From Streptomyces pseudovenezuelae (lineage in GTDB: Bacteria; Actinomycetota; Actinomycetes; Streptomycetales; Streptomycetaceae): a stretch of DNA of 64,000 nucleotides. Position 1 is the stretch's first letter. Every line of letters starts with the position of its first letter. The translations under genes were made by a program, and so were the position numbers. Positions 48,549 through 59,733 of the stretch are shown in pieces. The stretch lies in contig NZ_JARXVH010000002.1 of the NCBI RefSeq assembly GCF_029892565.1, positions 310,001 to 374,000 on the forward strand, given 5' to 3'. Under the pieces are notes generated by a model. That model was not told the DNA's origin. It was given only the letters and a program-made list of their open reading frames with translations, and searched no databases.

Positions 48549-50819
48549 TTGTTCAGGCAACACCTTTTCTCGCACCGTTCCAGATACACCGTCGCGCTGG
48601 CCCTCACGGCCGCGAGCACGATGCTGGCCACCGGCGTCCAGACCGGCATCGCCGGCGCGGCCCCCGCCGACCCCGGCCCCGCGAAGATCCACGCCACCCC
48701 CCGCTCGGGCGCGGCCCCGGCGGCCCTCAGTCCCGCGCAGCACACGGCGCTTCTCAAGCAGGCCACCGCGGCGGCCGGCGACACGGCCAAGGGCCTCGCC
48801 CTGGGCTCCAGGGAGAAGCTCGTCGTCAAGGACGTGATCCGGGACGCCGACGGCACCACGCACACCCGCTACGAGCGGACGTACGCCGGCCTTCCCGTCC
48901 TCGGTGGCGACCTCGTGGTCCACAACAAGGCCGGCCGTACGACGGCGTCGAAGGCGACCAACGCGAAGCTCGACCTGTCGACCACCACGCCGATGGTCAC
49001 CTCGGCCGCGGCCAAGGGCAAGGCCCTCGCCGCCGCCGAGAAGGCCAAGGCCAAGTCGCCCAAGGTCAACAACGCGCCCCGCCTGGTCGTCTGGGCCGCC
49101 GACGGCAAGCCCGCCCTGGCCTGGGAGTCGGTGGTCGGTGGCTTCCAGGACGACGGCACCCCCAGTGAGCTGCACGTCGTCACGGACGCGAAGACGGGCA
49201 AGGAACTGTTCCGCTACCAGGGTGTGGAGACCGGCTCCGGCACCGGGCAGTTCAACGGAACGGTCCCGCTGGGCACCACGCTCTCCGGCTCGACGTACCA
49301 GCTCGTCGACGGCGACCGCGCGGGGCACCGCACCTACGACCTCAACCAGGGCACTTCCGGTACGGGCACCCTCTTTACAGATGACAACGATGTCTGGGGC
49401 GACGGCACCCCGACCAACCGTCAGACGGCCGGTGTGGACGTCGCCTTCGGTGCCGCGGCGACGTGGGACTACTACAAGGACGTCTTCGGCCGCAACGGCA
49501 TCCGCAACGACGGCGTCGCCGCCTACAGCCGGGCCCACTACGGCAACAACTACGTCAACGCCTTCTGGCAGGACGCCTGCTTCTGCATGACCTACGGCGA
49601 CGGCTCCGGCAACACGCACCCGCTGACCGCCCTCGACGTCGCCGCGCACGAGATGAGCCACGGCGTCACCAGCGCCACCGCGGGTCTCACCTACTCCGGC
49701 GAGTCCGGTGGCCTGAACGAGGCGACCTCCGACATCTTCGCCGCCGCGGTGGAGTTCCACTCCGACCTGCCCGCCGACGTCCCCGACTACATGGTCGGCG
49801 AGAAGATCGACATCAACGGCGACGGCACCCCGCTGCGCTACATGGACAAGCCCTCCAAGGACGGCGCGTCCCGCGACAACTGGGACGCCTCGCTCGGCGG
49901 CATCGACGTCCACTACTCCTCGGGCCCGGCCAACCACTTCTTCTACCTCCTGTCGGAGGGCAGCGGCGCCAAGACCGTCAACGGGGTCGCCTACGACAGC
50001 CCCACCTCCGACGGCCTTCCGGTCACCGGCATAGGCATCGAGAACGCCCAGCAGATCTGGTACCGGGTGCTCACCACGTACATGACCTCCTCCACCAACT
50101 ACGCCGCCGCGCGCACCGCGACCCTCCAGGCCGCGACCGACCTGTTCGGCGCGTACAGCCCCACCTACCTGGCCGTGGCCGACGCGTGGGCCGCGATCAA
50201 CGTGGGCAGCCGGGTCGCGCCGGGCGTGAACATCAGCCCGCTGGCCAACCAGACGACCGGGGTCGGCGAGCAGGTCTCCCTCCAGGTCGACGCCTACACC
50301 ACCAACTCCGGCTCCGCGCTGACCTATTCGGCGACCGGCCTGCCGGACGGCCTGTCGATCAGCGACACCGGTCTGGTCACCGGCTCGCCGACCACGGTGG
50401 GTACCAGTGACGTGACGGTGACGGTCACGGACGAGACCGGCTCCACCGCGACGAAGTCGCTGTCCTGGCGGGTGGCGAACCTGTTCTCCAACTCCACCAG
50501 GGTCGACATCCCCGACGCGGGAGCCGCGGTCGAGTCCGCGGTGACGGTCCCCGAGCGGGAGGGCAACGCCTCGGCGACCACCGAGGTCTACGTCAAGATC
50601 GTCCACACCTACCGCGGTGACCTGACGGTCGACCTGGTGGCCCCCGACGGCACGGTCTACTCGCTGCTTAACCGCAGCGGGGGCTCGGCCGACAACGTGG
50701 ACCAGACCTTCACGGTGAACGCCTCCGCCGAGCCCGTCGCCGGCACCTGGAAGCTGCGCGTCCAGGACCGTGCGTCGATCGACGTGGGCTACATCGAGAA
50801 GTGGTACCTGGCTCCCTGA
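48549..50819 (+). CDS. Secreted M4-family zinc metallopeptidase with P domain
   Basis: A 756-residue exported thermolysin-like protease. A signal peptide and an FTP/PepSY propeptide (about 1-225, including RYERTYAGLPVLGGDLVVH) precede the catalytic domain at about 230-555. Zinc ligands are His367 and His371 in HEMSHG and Glu391 in LNEATSD. An Ig-like module (about 565-640, LTYSATGLPDGLSISDTGLVTG) and a proprotein-convertase P domain (about 650-756, YRGDLTVDLVAPDGT) form the C-terminus. TTG 48549 was chosen because GGGAG precedes it and the signal peptide begins there. Its 3' end is seven bases from the HAD-EEP gene on the other strand. Confidence 0.9.
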   Translation: MFRQHLFSHRSRYTVALALTAASTMLATGVQTGIAGAAPADPGPAKIHATPRSGAAPAALSPAQHTALLKQATAAAGDTAKGLALGSREKLVVKDVIRDADGTTHTRYERTYAGLPVLGGDLVVHNKAGRTTASKATNAKLDLSTTTPMVTSAAAKGKALAAAEKAKAKSPKVNNAPRLVVWAADGKPALAWESVVGGFQDDGTPSELHVVTDAKTGKELFRYQGVETGSGTGQFNGTVPLGTTLSGSTYQLVDGDRAGHRTYDLNQGTSGTGTLFTDDNDVWGDGTPTNRQTAGVDVAFGAAATWDYYKDVFGRNGIRNDGVAAYSRAHYGNNYVNAFWQDACFCMTYGDGSGNTHPLTALDVAAHEMSHGVTSATAGLTYSGESGGLNEATSDIFAAAVEFHSDLPADVPDYMVGEKIDINGDGTPLRYMDKPSKDGASRDNWDASLGGIDVHYSSGPANHFFYLLSEGSGAKTVNGVAYDSPTSDGLPVTGIGIENAQQIWYRVLTTYMTSSTNYAAARTATLQAATDLFGAYSPTYLAVADAWAAINVGSRVAPGVNISPLANQTTGVGEQVSLQVDAYTTNSGSALTYSATGLPDGLSISDTGLVTGSPTTVGTSDVTVTVTDETGSTATKSLSWRVANLFSNSTRVDIPDAGAAVESAVTVPEREGNASATTEVYVKIVHTYRGDLTVDLVAPDGTVYSLLNRSGGSADNVDQTFTVNASAEPVAGTWKLRVQDRASIDVGYIEKWYLAP

Positions 50820-50825
50820 TAGGTC

Positions 50826-52313
50826 TCACCCGGCGCTGGGCCCTTCCGGCAGGCCCAGCGTGAACGTGGTGAGAACCGCCGCGTGGTCCGACGGCCAGTC
50901 GTTTCCGGCCACGTCGGGCCACGCGCGCGGGACACCGGTGACGACCGTGCGGGAGTCGACGACTTCGAGGCCACGGCCGTTGTGCAGGACGTAGTCGATC
51001 CGGTCCTGCGGCTCGGCGAGGGCGGGGTCGTCCTCGTTCACCGGGTGGATCGGTGACCAGGTGTGGCCGGGGACGCGGACCGGATCGGGGTGCGCCTCGC
51101 GGTAGGAGTCGCGCAGTCCGGCAGCCTCGGCCGCCCGCGTCACCGGCCACGCCACGTCCGAACGGTCCAGGTGCGAGGGGCAGTTGAAGTCCCCGGTCAT
51201 GACCACGGGTACGTCCGGCTCCGCTGCTTCCTCGATCTGCCGCAGCGCCTCACGCATCTGCGCGAGCCGCACGTCCTCATGGGCGATCAGCTCGTCCGCT
51301 GGCAGCCCGTCGAAGGCGGCTTCGTAGGGGCCGTACGGCGTGTAGTGCAGGTGAGCCGTCCATACGTCCACCTCGCGCGCGTGCCCGACGCGGATGCGGG
51401 CGCCGGCCGCTCCGTAGAAGCCGACGTCCGGGTCGCCGAGGCGGGCCGTGATCGGGTGTCGGCTGATGATGCCGAGGTTCTCGCCGGCCTCGTGGTGGTG
51501 CCAGCCCAGCGCGTCGGCGAGTTCCCGGGCCGCCGTGCCGGCCGTCTCCTGGAGGCCCACGACGTCGGCCTCGGTGTCCAGGATGACCTTGAGCTGCTTG
51601 GCGCGGTGGTCGTCGATCGGGCTGCCGCCGAGCCAGAGATTCCAGCTGAGCACCCGCAGGCGCGGGGCGACCAGGCCGCGCAGCCGGTCCGGGGTGACCT
51701 CTTCGAGGCTGGTCACGACCGTGCGGCCGGGGGCCGGGTCGATGGGGGCGAGCGACGGCACCGCGAGGACCGCGCAGCCGGCTGCCTCGGCGGAGCTGAC
51801 GCCGGTCGGGGTGTCCTCGACGGCGACGCAGTGGGCCGGGTCCACGCCGAGGGCGCGGCAGGCGGCGAGGTAGGGGTCGGGGGCGGGCTTGGTGTGCGGG
51901 GTGTCCTCGGCGGTGACGGAGACGGCGAAGCGGCTCGCGCCGAGGGCGTCCAGGACGGTGTCGGCGACCGCGCGGGGGGACGCGGTGACGAGCGCCGTGG
52001 GGACGCCGTCGTGGGCCAGGGCGTCGAGCAGGTCGAGCGCGCCGGGGCGGGGCACGATGCCGGTGCGGACGCGGGCGGCGAACTCCCGGTGCAGTGCGGC
52101 CGCGAGGTCCGCCGCCGGTGCGCCCGTGGCCCGGGCGAGCCAGCCGGCGGTGTGCTCGACCGGACGGCCGAGCACCTCCGGCTGGTCCACGTCCGTCAGG
52201 GTCCTGCCCGCGACCTGCTCCACCGCCTCCCACCACAGTCGCTCGGTGTCCACGAGCGTTCCGTCCATGTCGAACAGGACGGCCTGGAGCGGGAGTTGGG
52301 TGTGGGGGGTCAC
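50826..52313 (-). CDS. Fusion of HAD phosphatase and EEP phosphodiesterase
   Basis: A 495-residue cytosolic bifunctional protein. Residues 10-212 are a HAD subfamily IA phosphatase: nucleophile Asp15 in FDMDGT, motif II LVTAS, motif III Lys in HTKPAPDPY and motif IV VEDTPTG. Residues 217-487 are an endonuclease/exonuclease/phosphatase (EEP) domain: Asn225 in SWNLWLGG, Glu256 in LQET, His321 in TAHLHYTPYG, Asp375 and Asn377 in GDFN, DRIDYVL and the final SDH (476-477). Both sites are complete. It is the last gene of the importer operon, 31 bases after the ATPase gene. I infer stepwise hydrolysis of an imported phosphodiester. GTG 52313 starts the HAD fold. Confidence 0.88.
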   Translation of the reverse strand: MTPHTQLPLQAVLFDMDGTLVDTERLWWEAVEQVAGRTLTDVDQPEVLGRPVEHTAGWLARATGAPAADLAAALHREFAARVRTGIVPRPGALDLLDALAHDGVPTALVTASPRAVADTVLDALGASRFAVSVTAEDTPHTKPAPDPYLAACRALGVDPAHCVAVEDTPTGVSSAEAAGCAVLAVPSLAPIDPAPGRTVVTSLEEVTPDRLRGLVAPRLRVLSWNLWLGGSPIDDHRAKQLKVILDTEADVVGLQETAGTAARELADALGWHHHEAGENLGIISRHPITARLGDPDVGFYGAAGARIRVGHAREVDVWTAHLHYTPYGPYEAAFDGLPADELIAHEDVRLAQMREALRQIEEAAEPDVPVVMTGDFNCPSHLDRSDVAWPVTRAAEAAGLRDSYREAHPDPVRVPGHTWSPIHPVNEDDPALAEPQDRIDYVLHNGRGLEVVDSRTVVTGVPRAWPDVAGNDWPSDHAAVLTTFTLGLPEGPSAG

Positions 52314-52344
52314 GTTTCTCTCTTTCGGTACGGGCGCCTTGGCC

Positions 52345-53424
52345 CTACGGGTTGACGCGTTCTGCCACGAGTACCGGCCGCTGCGGCAGCGACACCCGCA
52401 CGGCGACTCCGGCGCCCAGCGTGGTGGCCTCGTGCGTGGGCAGGTCGGCCTTGACCTCGGTGCCGTCGCCGAGCCGTACGCCGACGCGGACGACCGCGCC
52501 GAGGAAGGCGGTGCCGAGGACACGCGCGTCCCCGGTCTCGTCGGCGTGCACGTGGATCGCCTCGGGCCGTACGAGCACGTCCACGTCGGGACCGGCCGGT
52601 GCCTCGCCGTCGACCGGCAGACGCTGGCCGAGCACCTCGACCGTGCCGTCCGTGAGCCGCCCCGGGAGCCGGCTCATCGTGCCGACGAACTCGGCGACGA
52701 ACGCGGTCGCGGGCCGGCCGTACAACTCTGCGGGCGCGGCGCACTGTTCGAGCTTCCCGGCGCGCATTACGGCGACCCGGTCGGCTATGGACAGCGCCTC
52801 TTCCTGATCGTGTGTCACGAAGAGGGTGGTGATGCCCAGTTCCTGCTGGAGCCGGCGTATCTCCTCGCGCAGGTTGAGGCGCACCTTGGCGTCGAGCGCC
52901 GACAGTGGCTCGTCCAGGAGCAGGACGCGCGGACGCAGGGCGAGCGCGCGGGCCAGGGCGACGCGCTGCTGCTGGCCGCCGGAGAGCTGGTGCGGGAAGC
53001 TCTCGCCCTTGTCGCCGAGCCCGACAAGGTGGAGCAACTCGTTCGCGCGGAACCGCCGTTCGGCCTTGTTCACCTTGCGCATGCGCAGTCCGAAGGCGAC
53101 GTTGTCGAGGGCGTTGAGATGCGGGAAGAGGCTGTAGGACTGGAAGACCATCCCGGCGTCGCGGCGATGCGCGGGCACGTCGGTGACGTCCTTGCCGTCG
53201 ACCAACACTTCGCCGGAGGTGGGGTGTTCGAACCCGGCGAGCATGCGCAGGGCGGTGGTCTTGCCGCAGCCGGACGGGCCGAGCAGAGCCAGGAACTCGC
53301 CCGGGCGGACGGTCAGGTCGAGTCCGTCAAGAGCGACCGTGGGGCCGAACTCGCGGCGCAGGCCCCGGAATTCGACGGTGGCCGCATTCTCCGTGGTGGT
53401 CTTCTCAAGCGTGGTGGCGGTCAT
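52345..53424 (-). CDS. ABC importer ATPase, spermidine/iron/phosphonate (PotA-like) class
   Basis: A 359-residue nucleotide-binding subunit. Walker A is GPSGCGKTT and the Q-loop MVFQSYSLFPHL. The signature is LSGGQQQRVALARAL, Walker B VLLLDEPLSALD and the H-loop FVTHDQEEAL. A TOBE/MOP regulatory domain covers about residues 250-359. It powers uptake through the two permeases encoded just upstream, three bases away. The class includes the 2-aminoethylphosphonate and Fe(III) importers. The C-terminal domain does not identify the substrate. Confidence 0.93.
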   Translation of the reverse strand: MTATTLEKTTTENAATVEFRGLRREFGPTVALDGLDLTVRPGEFLALLGPSGCGKTTALRMLAGFEHPTSGEVLVDGKDVTDVPAHRRDAGMVFQSYSLFPHLNALDNVAFGLRMRKVNKAERRFRANELLHLVGLGDKGESFPHQLSGGQQQRVALARALALRPRVLLLDEPLSALDAKVRLNLREEIRRLQQELGITTLFVTHDQEEALSIADRVAVMRAGKLEQCAAPAELYGRPATAFVAEFVGTMSRLPGRLTDGTVEVLGQRLPVDGEAPAGPDVDVLVRPEAIHVHADETGDARVLGTAFLGAVVRVGVRLGDGTEVKADLPTHEATTLGAGVAVRVSLPQRPVLVAERVNP

Positions 53425-53427
53425 GGT

Positions 53428-54246
53428 TCATCCCCGGGACGAAGCGGTTCGGTCACGTCCGCCGACACCGGCGAGCGTGAGGAGCAGTGCCCAGGTGACG
53501 ACCAGGCTGAGCACGGAGACGGCGACGGAGAGTTGGGCGTTGGACCCGCCGACGCTGTAGATCCAGACGGCGAAGGGCTGGAAGCCCAGCAGCTGGGCCA
53601 CGGTGAACTCGCCGAGCACCAGCGCCAGCGTGAGGAAGGAGGCGTTGAGCAACGCCCCGCGCAGATTGGGCAGTACGGTCCGTACCAGCGCCTGCGGCCA
53701 GTTCGCGCCGCAGCTGCGGGCGGCCTCGACGAGGGTCTTCACGTCGATGGCCCGCAGCCCGGAGTCGAGCGCCCGGTACACGAACGGCAGCGCCATCACC
53801 ACGTACGCGAGAACGAGGATGAAGGGGAAGTCCGGGTTCTGGATTGCGACGAAGGTCTGGAACAGCGGGGTGCGCGAGAGGTGGTCGGGCCCCCACTTGA
53901 GGACGGTCGCGATGCCGGCGACGAACGCGATCGGCGGCACCACCAGCGGCAGCGAGCAGATCACCTCGACGACGGGCCGCAGGCGGGGCGCGCCGAGCCG
54001 CAGAGCGACCATGGCGGGCACCATCAGCAGCAGGACCACGGCGATGGTGGCGGCGGCGAGTTCCAGCGAGAGGACCAGGCTGGTGGTGAAGCCGTCGGCG
54101 GAGACGATCTCGGTGTAGGCGTCGAAGGTGACGCCCTGCCCGGGCACGTCGACCGTGAAGATCACGGACGCGGCGAGCGGCACCAGGAAGTACAGGGCGG
54201 CGAGGGCGAGGACGACCCACCGCCAGAGGTTCAGGCGTCCAGCCAT
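53428..54246 (-). CDS. ABC importer permease, second subunit
   Basis: A 272-residue permease with six transmembrane helices. The EAA-type coupling loop is VEAARSCGANWPQALVRTVLPNL at about residues 173-195. ATG 54246 overlaps the end of the first permease gene by 16 bases, so the two are translationally coupled. Together they form the heterodimeric membrane channel for the solute-binding protein encoded upstream. Confidence 0.9.
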   Translation of the reverse strand: MAGRLNLWRWVVLALAALYFLVPLAASVIFTVDVPGQGVTFDAYTEIVSADGFTTSLVLSLELAAATIAVVLLLMVPAMVALRLGAPRLRPVVEVICSLPLVVPPIAFVAGIATVLKWGPDHLSRTPLFQTFVAIQNPDFPFILVLAYVVMALPFVYRALDSGLRAIDVKTLVEAARSCGANWPQALVRTVLPNLRGALLNASFLTLALVLGEFTVAQLLGFQPFAVWIYSVGGSNAQLSVAVSVLSLVVTWALLLTLAGVGGRDRTASSRG

Positions 54247-55130
54247 CGCGCGCTCCGTCGTTGCAGGGGCAGGTACACGGCCATGACCAGGCCCGCGACC
54301 AGGACCATGTCGAGGCTGAGGGCGAGGGCCACGTTCTCCTGGCCGACCAGCACGTTGCCGGAGATGGCGTCGGCGATCTGCAGGGTGACCAGCGGGACCG
54401 AACTGCCCACCATGGCCGCGGCGGTGGCGTAGGCGGCGAACGCGCTGCCGAAGAGGAGGACGAACCCGCCGAGCAGCGAGGGCAGCAGCACCGGCAGGGC
54501 CACGTGCCGCCAGTACTGCACGCCGGTGGCGCCGTTGTTCTGCGCTGCCTCGCGCCACTGGGTGCGCAGGCCCTCCAGGGCCGGGGTGATGGTGAGGACC
54601 ATCAGGGGGATGAGGAAGTACAGGTAGACGAGGACCAGACCCCAGAAGCTGTAGAGGTCCCAGCCCTTGTCCTTCAGGCCCAGGTGGGTCGTCAGCACAC
54701 CGGCGTTGCCGAGCGTGGCGACGAACGCGAAGGCCAGCGGGACACCGCCGAAGTTCGCGAGCACTCCGGAGGCGGTGAGCACGGCCTCGCGCAGCGCGCG
54801 GAAGCGGGAGGTGACGACGACCTGCGCCAGCGGCAGACCGAGCAGGGTGCCCAGGGCGCCCGCGAGTGCGGACAGCTTGACGCTGCCCACCAGCGCGGTG
54901 AGGTAGGCGCCCTGCAGCGAGTCGGTCAGGTTGACGGTGCTGTACGAAGTGGCGCCCGTCGTCTGGTCCTTGACGGTGAAGGCGCCGTTCAGCATCGCGA
55001 TGGCGGGCACCCCGAAGGCGACCGCGACGAAGACGAGCAGCGGGACCACGGCGATCCAGCCGGGAACGCGGCGCCGCCGCTTCGAGGAAGCGGCGGCAAC
55101 CACGTCGGCCCGCGTGAGCGTGGCCGTCAT
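54231..55130 (-). CDS. ABC importer permease, first subunit
   Basis: A 299-residue permease with six transmembrane helices. The coupling loop is WREAAQNNGATGVQYWRHVALPVLLP at about 210-235. The N-terminal basic segment SKRRRRVPGW is cytoplasmic. ATG 55130 overlaps the stop of the binding-protein gene by four bases. The pair is of the PotB/PhnU type. The substrate is set by the binding protein. Confidence 0.9.
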   Translation of the reverse strand: MTATLTRADVVAAASSKRRRRVPGWIAVVPLLVFVAVAFGVPAIAMLNGAFTVKDQTTGATSYSTVNLTDSLQGAYLTALVGSVKLSALAGALGTLLGLPLAQVVVTSRFRALREAVLTASGVLANFGGVPLAFAFVATLGNAGVLTTHLGLKDKGWDLYSFWGLVLVYLYFLIPLMVLTITPALEGLRTQWREAAQNNGATGVQYWRHVALPVLLPSLLGGFVLLFGSAFAAYATAAAMVGSSVPLVTLQIADAISGNVLVGQENVALALSLDMVLVAGLVMAVYLPLQRRSARWLDA

Positions 55131-56278
55131 CCGGAGACGGCCTTCGCCCAGCCCTGCGCGATGACCGTCTTGGCCTTGCTCTGCTGGGCCTCGGTCGGGA
55201 AGGACGGCGTGCCGCTGACCTGCGGGAGCTTGGCGGCGGCGGTCTTGTCGAGCGTGCCGGCCGACTCCATGGAGGTCATCAGCGCCGGACGCGCGTACCC
55301 CTTGAGCCACAGGTTCTGGCCCTCGGTGCTGTACAGGTACTCCTGCCACAGGCGGGCGGCCGCCGGATGCGGGGCGTCCTTGTTGATGGCCTGCGAGTAG
55401 TACTGCGCGAACTGACCGTCGCTCGGGATGGAGACCTTCCAGTCGACGCCCTTGGACTTGAACTCGTCGGCGTAACCGGCGTTCAGGTAGTCCCAGTCGA
55501 TGGAGATGGGCGTCTCGCCCTTCTCGACGGTGGCCGGGGTCGACTCGACGGGCGTGTAGTTGCCGTTCTTCTTCAGCTCGGCGAAGAAGTCCAGACCGGG
55601 CTGGATGTCGTCGAAGGAGCCCTTGCCGGCGAGCGCCGCCGCATACACGCCACCGAACGCCGAACCCGACTTGGTCGGGTTGCCGTTGAGCGCGACCTGG
55701 CCCTTGTACTGCGGCTTCAGCAGGTCCGCGAACGTGGTCGGACAGGCCTTGACCCGCTTGGCGTCGCAGCCGATGGAGATGTAGCCGCCGTAGTCGTTGA
55801 ACCACTGCCCCTTCGGGTCCTTCTGGCCCTCGGGGATCTCGTCGAAGGAGGCGACCTTGTACGGCGCGAGCAGGCCCTGCTGTGCGGCGCTCAGCGCGAA
55901 GGAGCTGCCGAGGTCGAGGACGTCGGGCGCACGGTCCTGGCCCTTGCGGGAGGTCACGGCGTTGATCTCGTCCTGGCTTGACCCGTCCGGGTTCTCGTCC
56001 GTGATCTTGATGCCGTACTTCTTCGTGAAGCCGTCGATGAGGGCTCCGTAGTTGGCCCAGTCGCGGGGGAGGGCGATGGCGTGCAGCGTGCCCTCCTTCT
56101 TGGCCGCCTTCACCAGGGCGTCCATGCCGCCGAAGTCGGCTGCGGAGGTGGCGGTGGCGGCGTTCTTGCCGTCCGCGGTGGTCGACTCGTTGTCGGGAGC
56201 GGCGCCGCAGGCACTCAGGGCGAGTGCGGCGAGGACGGCGAGGGAGCCGGTCAGGACGGCTGTTCTCGACTGGGACAC
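55127..56278 (-). CDS. Extracellular solute-binding lipoprotein of the importer
   Basis: A 383-residue family 1 solute-binding protein. GTG 56278 starts a lipoprotein signal with lipobox LSAC (Cys24). The mature domain begins after a Ser/Thr/Ala-rich linker (DALVKAAKKEGTLHAIALP). Conserved-looking ligand-side segments are LGSSFALSAAQQGLLAPYK, LNGNPTKSGSAFGGVYAAAL and SIDWDYLNAGY. It resembles binding proteins of the 2-aminoethylphosphonate/iron/spermidine class, so an anionic phosphorus compound is plausible but not proven. TGGAG precedes the start. A DasR/HutC-like operator lies 43 bases upstream. Confidence 0.88.
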   Translation of the reverse strand: MSQSRTAVLTGSLAVLAALALSACGAAPDNESTTADGKNAATATSAADFGGMDALVKAAKKEGTLHAIALPRDWANYGALIDGFTKKYGIKITDENPDGSSQDEINAVTSRKGQDRAPDVLDLGSSFALSAAQQGLLAPYKVASFDEIPEGQKDPKGQWFNDYGGYISIGCDAKRVKACPTTFADLLKPQYKGQVALNGNPTKSGSAFGGVYAAALAGKGSFDDIQPGLDFFAELKKNGNYTPVESTPATVEKGETPISIDWDYLNAGYADEFKSKGVDWKVSIPSDGQFAQYYSQAINKDAPHPAAARLWQEYLYSTEGQNLWLKGYARPALMTSMESAGTLDKTAAAKLPQVSGTPSFPTEAQQSKAKTVIAQGWAKAVSG

Positions 56279-56320
56279 GGGGACTCCAGAAGGGGGGCGC
56301 AGGGGACGCACAGAGCTGAG

Positions 56321-56338
56321 AACTTGTCTGAACAAGTT
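56321..56338. promoter_or_regulatory. Operator of the GntR/HutC regulator
   Basis: AACTTGT-CTGA-ACAAGTT, with seven-base arms and no mismatch. Its central 16 bases ACTTGTCTGAACAAGT match the DasR-type site ACTGGTCTAGACCAGT at 12 positions. It lies 43 bases before the binding-protein gene and 153 before the divergent GntR gene, so it can control the importer operon and perhaps the regulator. Confidence 0.7.
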
Positions 56339-56490
56339 GGCCCCAGTAATGCGGTCGATGGTGTCCTGCCCGTAAACATTGGCGAAATCGTGACCCGCGA
56401 TTCCCTGCACATTCACAGGCAAGCGCGTTCACACATGGTGCTCGATTAGGCTGATCACTCTGTGCACAGCGGCCGACTCGGAGGGGAACA

Positions 56491-57231
56491 GTGTCGACGC
56501 GACACGAGGAGATCGCAGACGAACTGCGCCAGGCGATCGACCGCGAGGAGTACGCGGTCGGCGGCAGGCTGCCCGCCGAGACCGAGCTGGCCGCCCGGTA
56601 CGGCGTTTCGCGCGGCACGGTCCGGCAGGCGGTCGCGGCGCTGACGTCCGAGGGCCTCATCGGCTCGCGCCAGGGCGCCCGCCGGGTCGTGCTGGCCAGC
56701 CGCCGCAGCCAGAGCTTCGCCGAGCTGCGCAGCTTCGCCCAGTGGGCCCGTGCGATGGGCCGGGAGGCGACCGGCCGGGTCGTGGCCCAGGAGTATCTGC
56801 CGGCCAGCGCGCAGGACGCCGCCCGGCTCCAACTGCGTCCGGGTGTACCGGTGTTGCACGTCCTGCGGGTGCGCGGACTGGACGGCGAGCCGGTCCTGGT
56901 GGAGCGGACCGTGTACGCCGACTGGATCTCGCCCGCCGTCGAGGGCATCGACCCGGACGCCCCGTCGGTCACCCAACTGCTCTTCGAGGGCACGGGGTTG
57001 GTCTTCGCCTACGGCGAGCACGTGATCGACGCCGTCGCCGCCAGTGCACAGGATGCCGAGCTGCTCGACATCCGCCGTACGAACCCCCTGCTGCGCGTGC
57101 GCCGCGTGACCACGACCCGGGAGGGCCGCCCGGTGGAGTGGTCGGACGACCGCTACCGCTCGGACGCCGTGAGCTTCAGCGTGCACAACTCGATAGGCAA
57201 CAACGCGCTGGCCCGCAAGACGGCCGAGTGA
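56491..57231 (+). CDS. GntR-family (HutC/UTRA) regulator of the importer operon
   Basis: A 246-residue repressor. The winged helix is at residues 4-70 (EIADELRQAIDREEYAVGGRLP; ELAARYGVSRGTVRQAVAAL). The UTRA ligand domain is at about 90-235 (RLQLRPGVPVLHVLRVRGLDGEPV; LLRVRRVTTTREGRPVEWSDDRYRSD). It is divergent from the importer operon and separated by the operator palindrome, so it is most likely the local repressor, released by the imported compound or its product. The arrangement matches PhnR-controlled phosphonate uptake loci. GAGGGG precedes GTG 56491. Confidence 0.9.
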   Translation: MSTRHEEIADELRQAIDREEYAVGGRLPAETELAARYGVSRGTVRQAVAALTSEGLIGSRQGARRVVLASRRSQSFAELRSFAQWARAMGREATGRVVAQEYLPASAQDAARLQLRPGVPVLHVLRVRGLDGEPVLVERTVYADWISPAVEGIDPDAPSVTQLLFEGTGLVFAYGEHVIDAVAASAQDAELLDIRRTNPLLRVRRVTTTREGRPVEWSDDRYRSDAVSFSVHNSIGNNALARKTAE

Positions 57232-57238
57232 GGCGGAC

Positions 57239-57269
57239 GCGGGCCCGGGGTGGGATGCCCCGGGCCCGC
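57239..57269. terminator. Bidirectional terminator, perfect 12-bp stem
   Basis: GCGGGCCCGGGG (57239-57250) pairs with CCCCGGGCCCGC (57258-57269) around TGGGATG. It lies between the convergent ends of the GntR gene and the xylanase gene. Confidence 0.88.
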
Positions 57270-57279
57270 AAGAGGCCGG

Positions 57280-59733
<2,454 letters not shown>

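Noticed and set aside
48303..50606. A 767-codon open frame on the minus strand
   Set aside because: It is antisense to the M4 metalloprotease, whose motifs are unmistakable on the plus strand.
50826..52313. Two separate genes wrongly joined (HAD and EEP)
   Set aside because: The frame is continuous through residues 190-225 with normal codon use, no start or ribosome-binding site at the junction.
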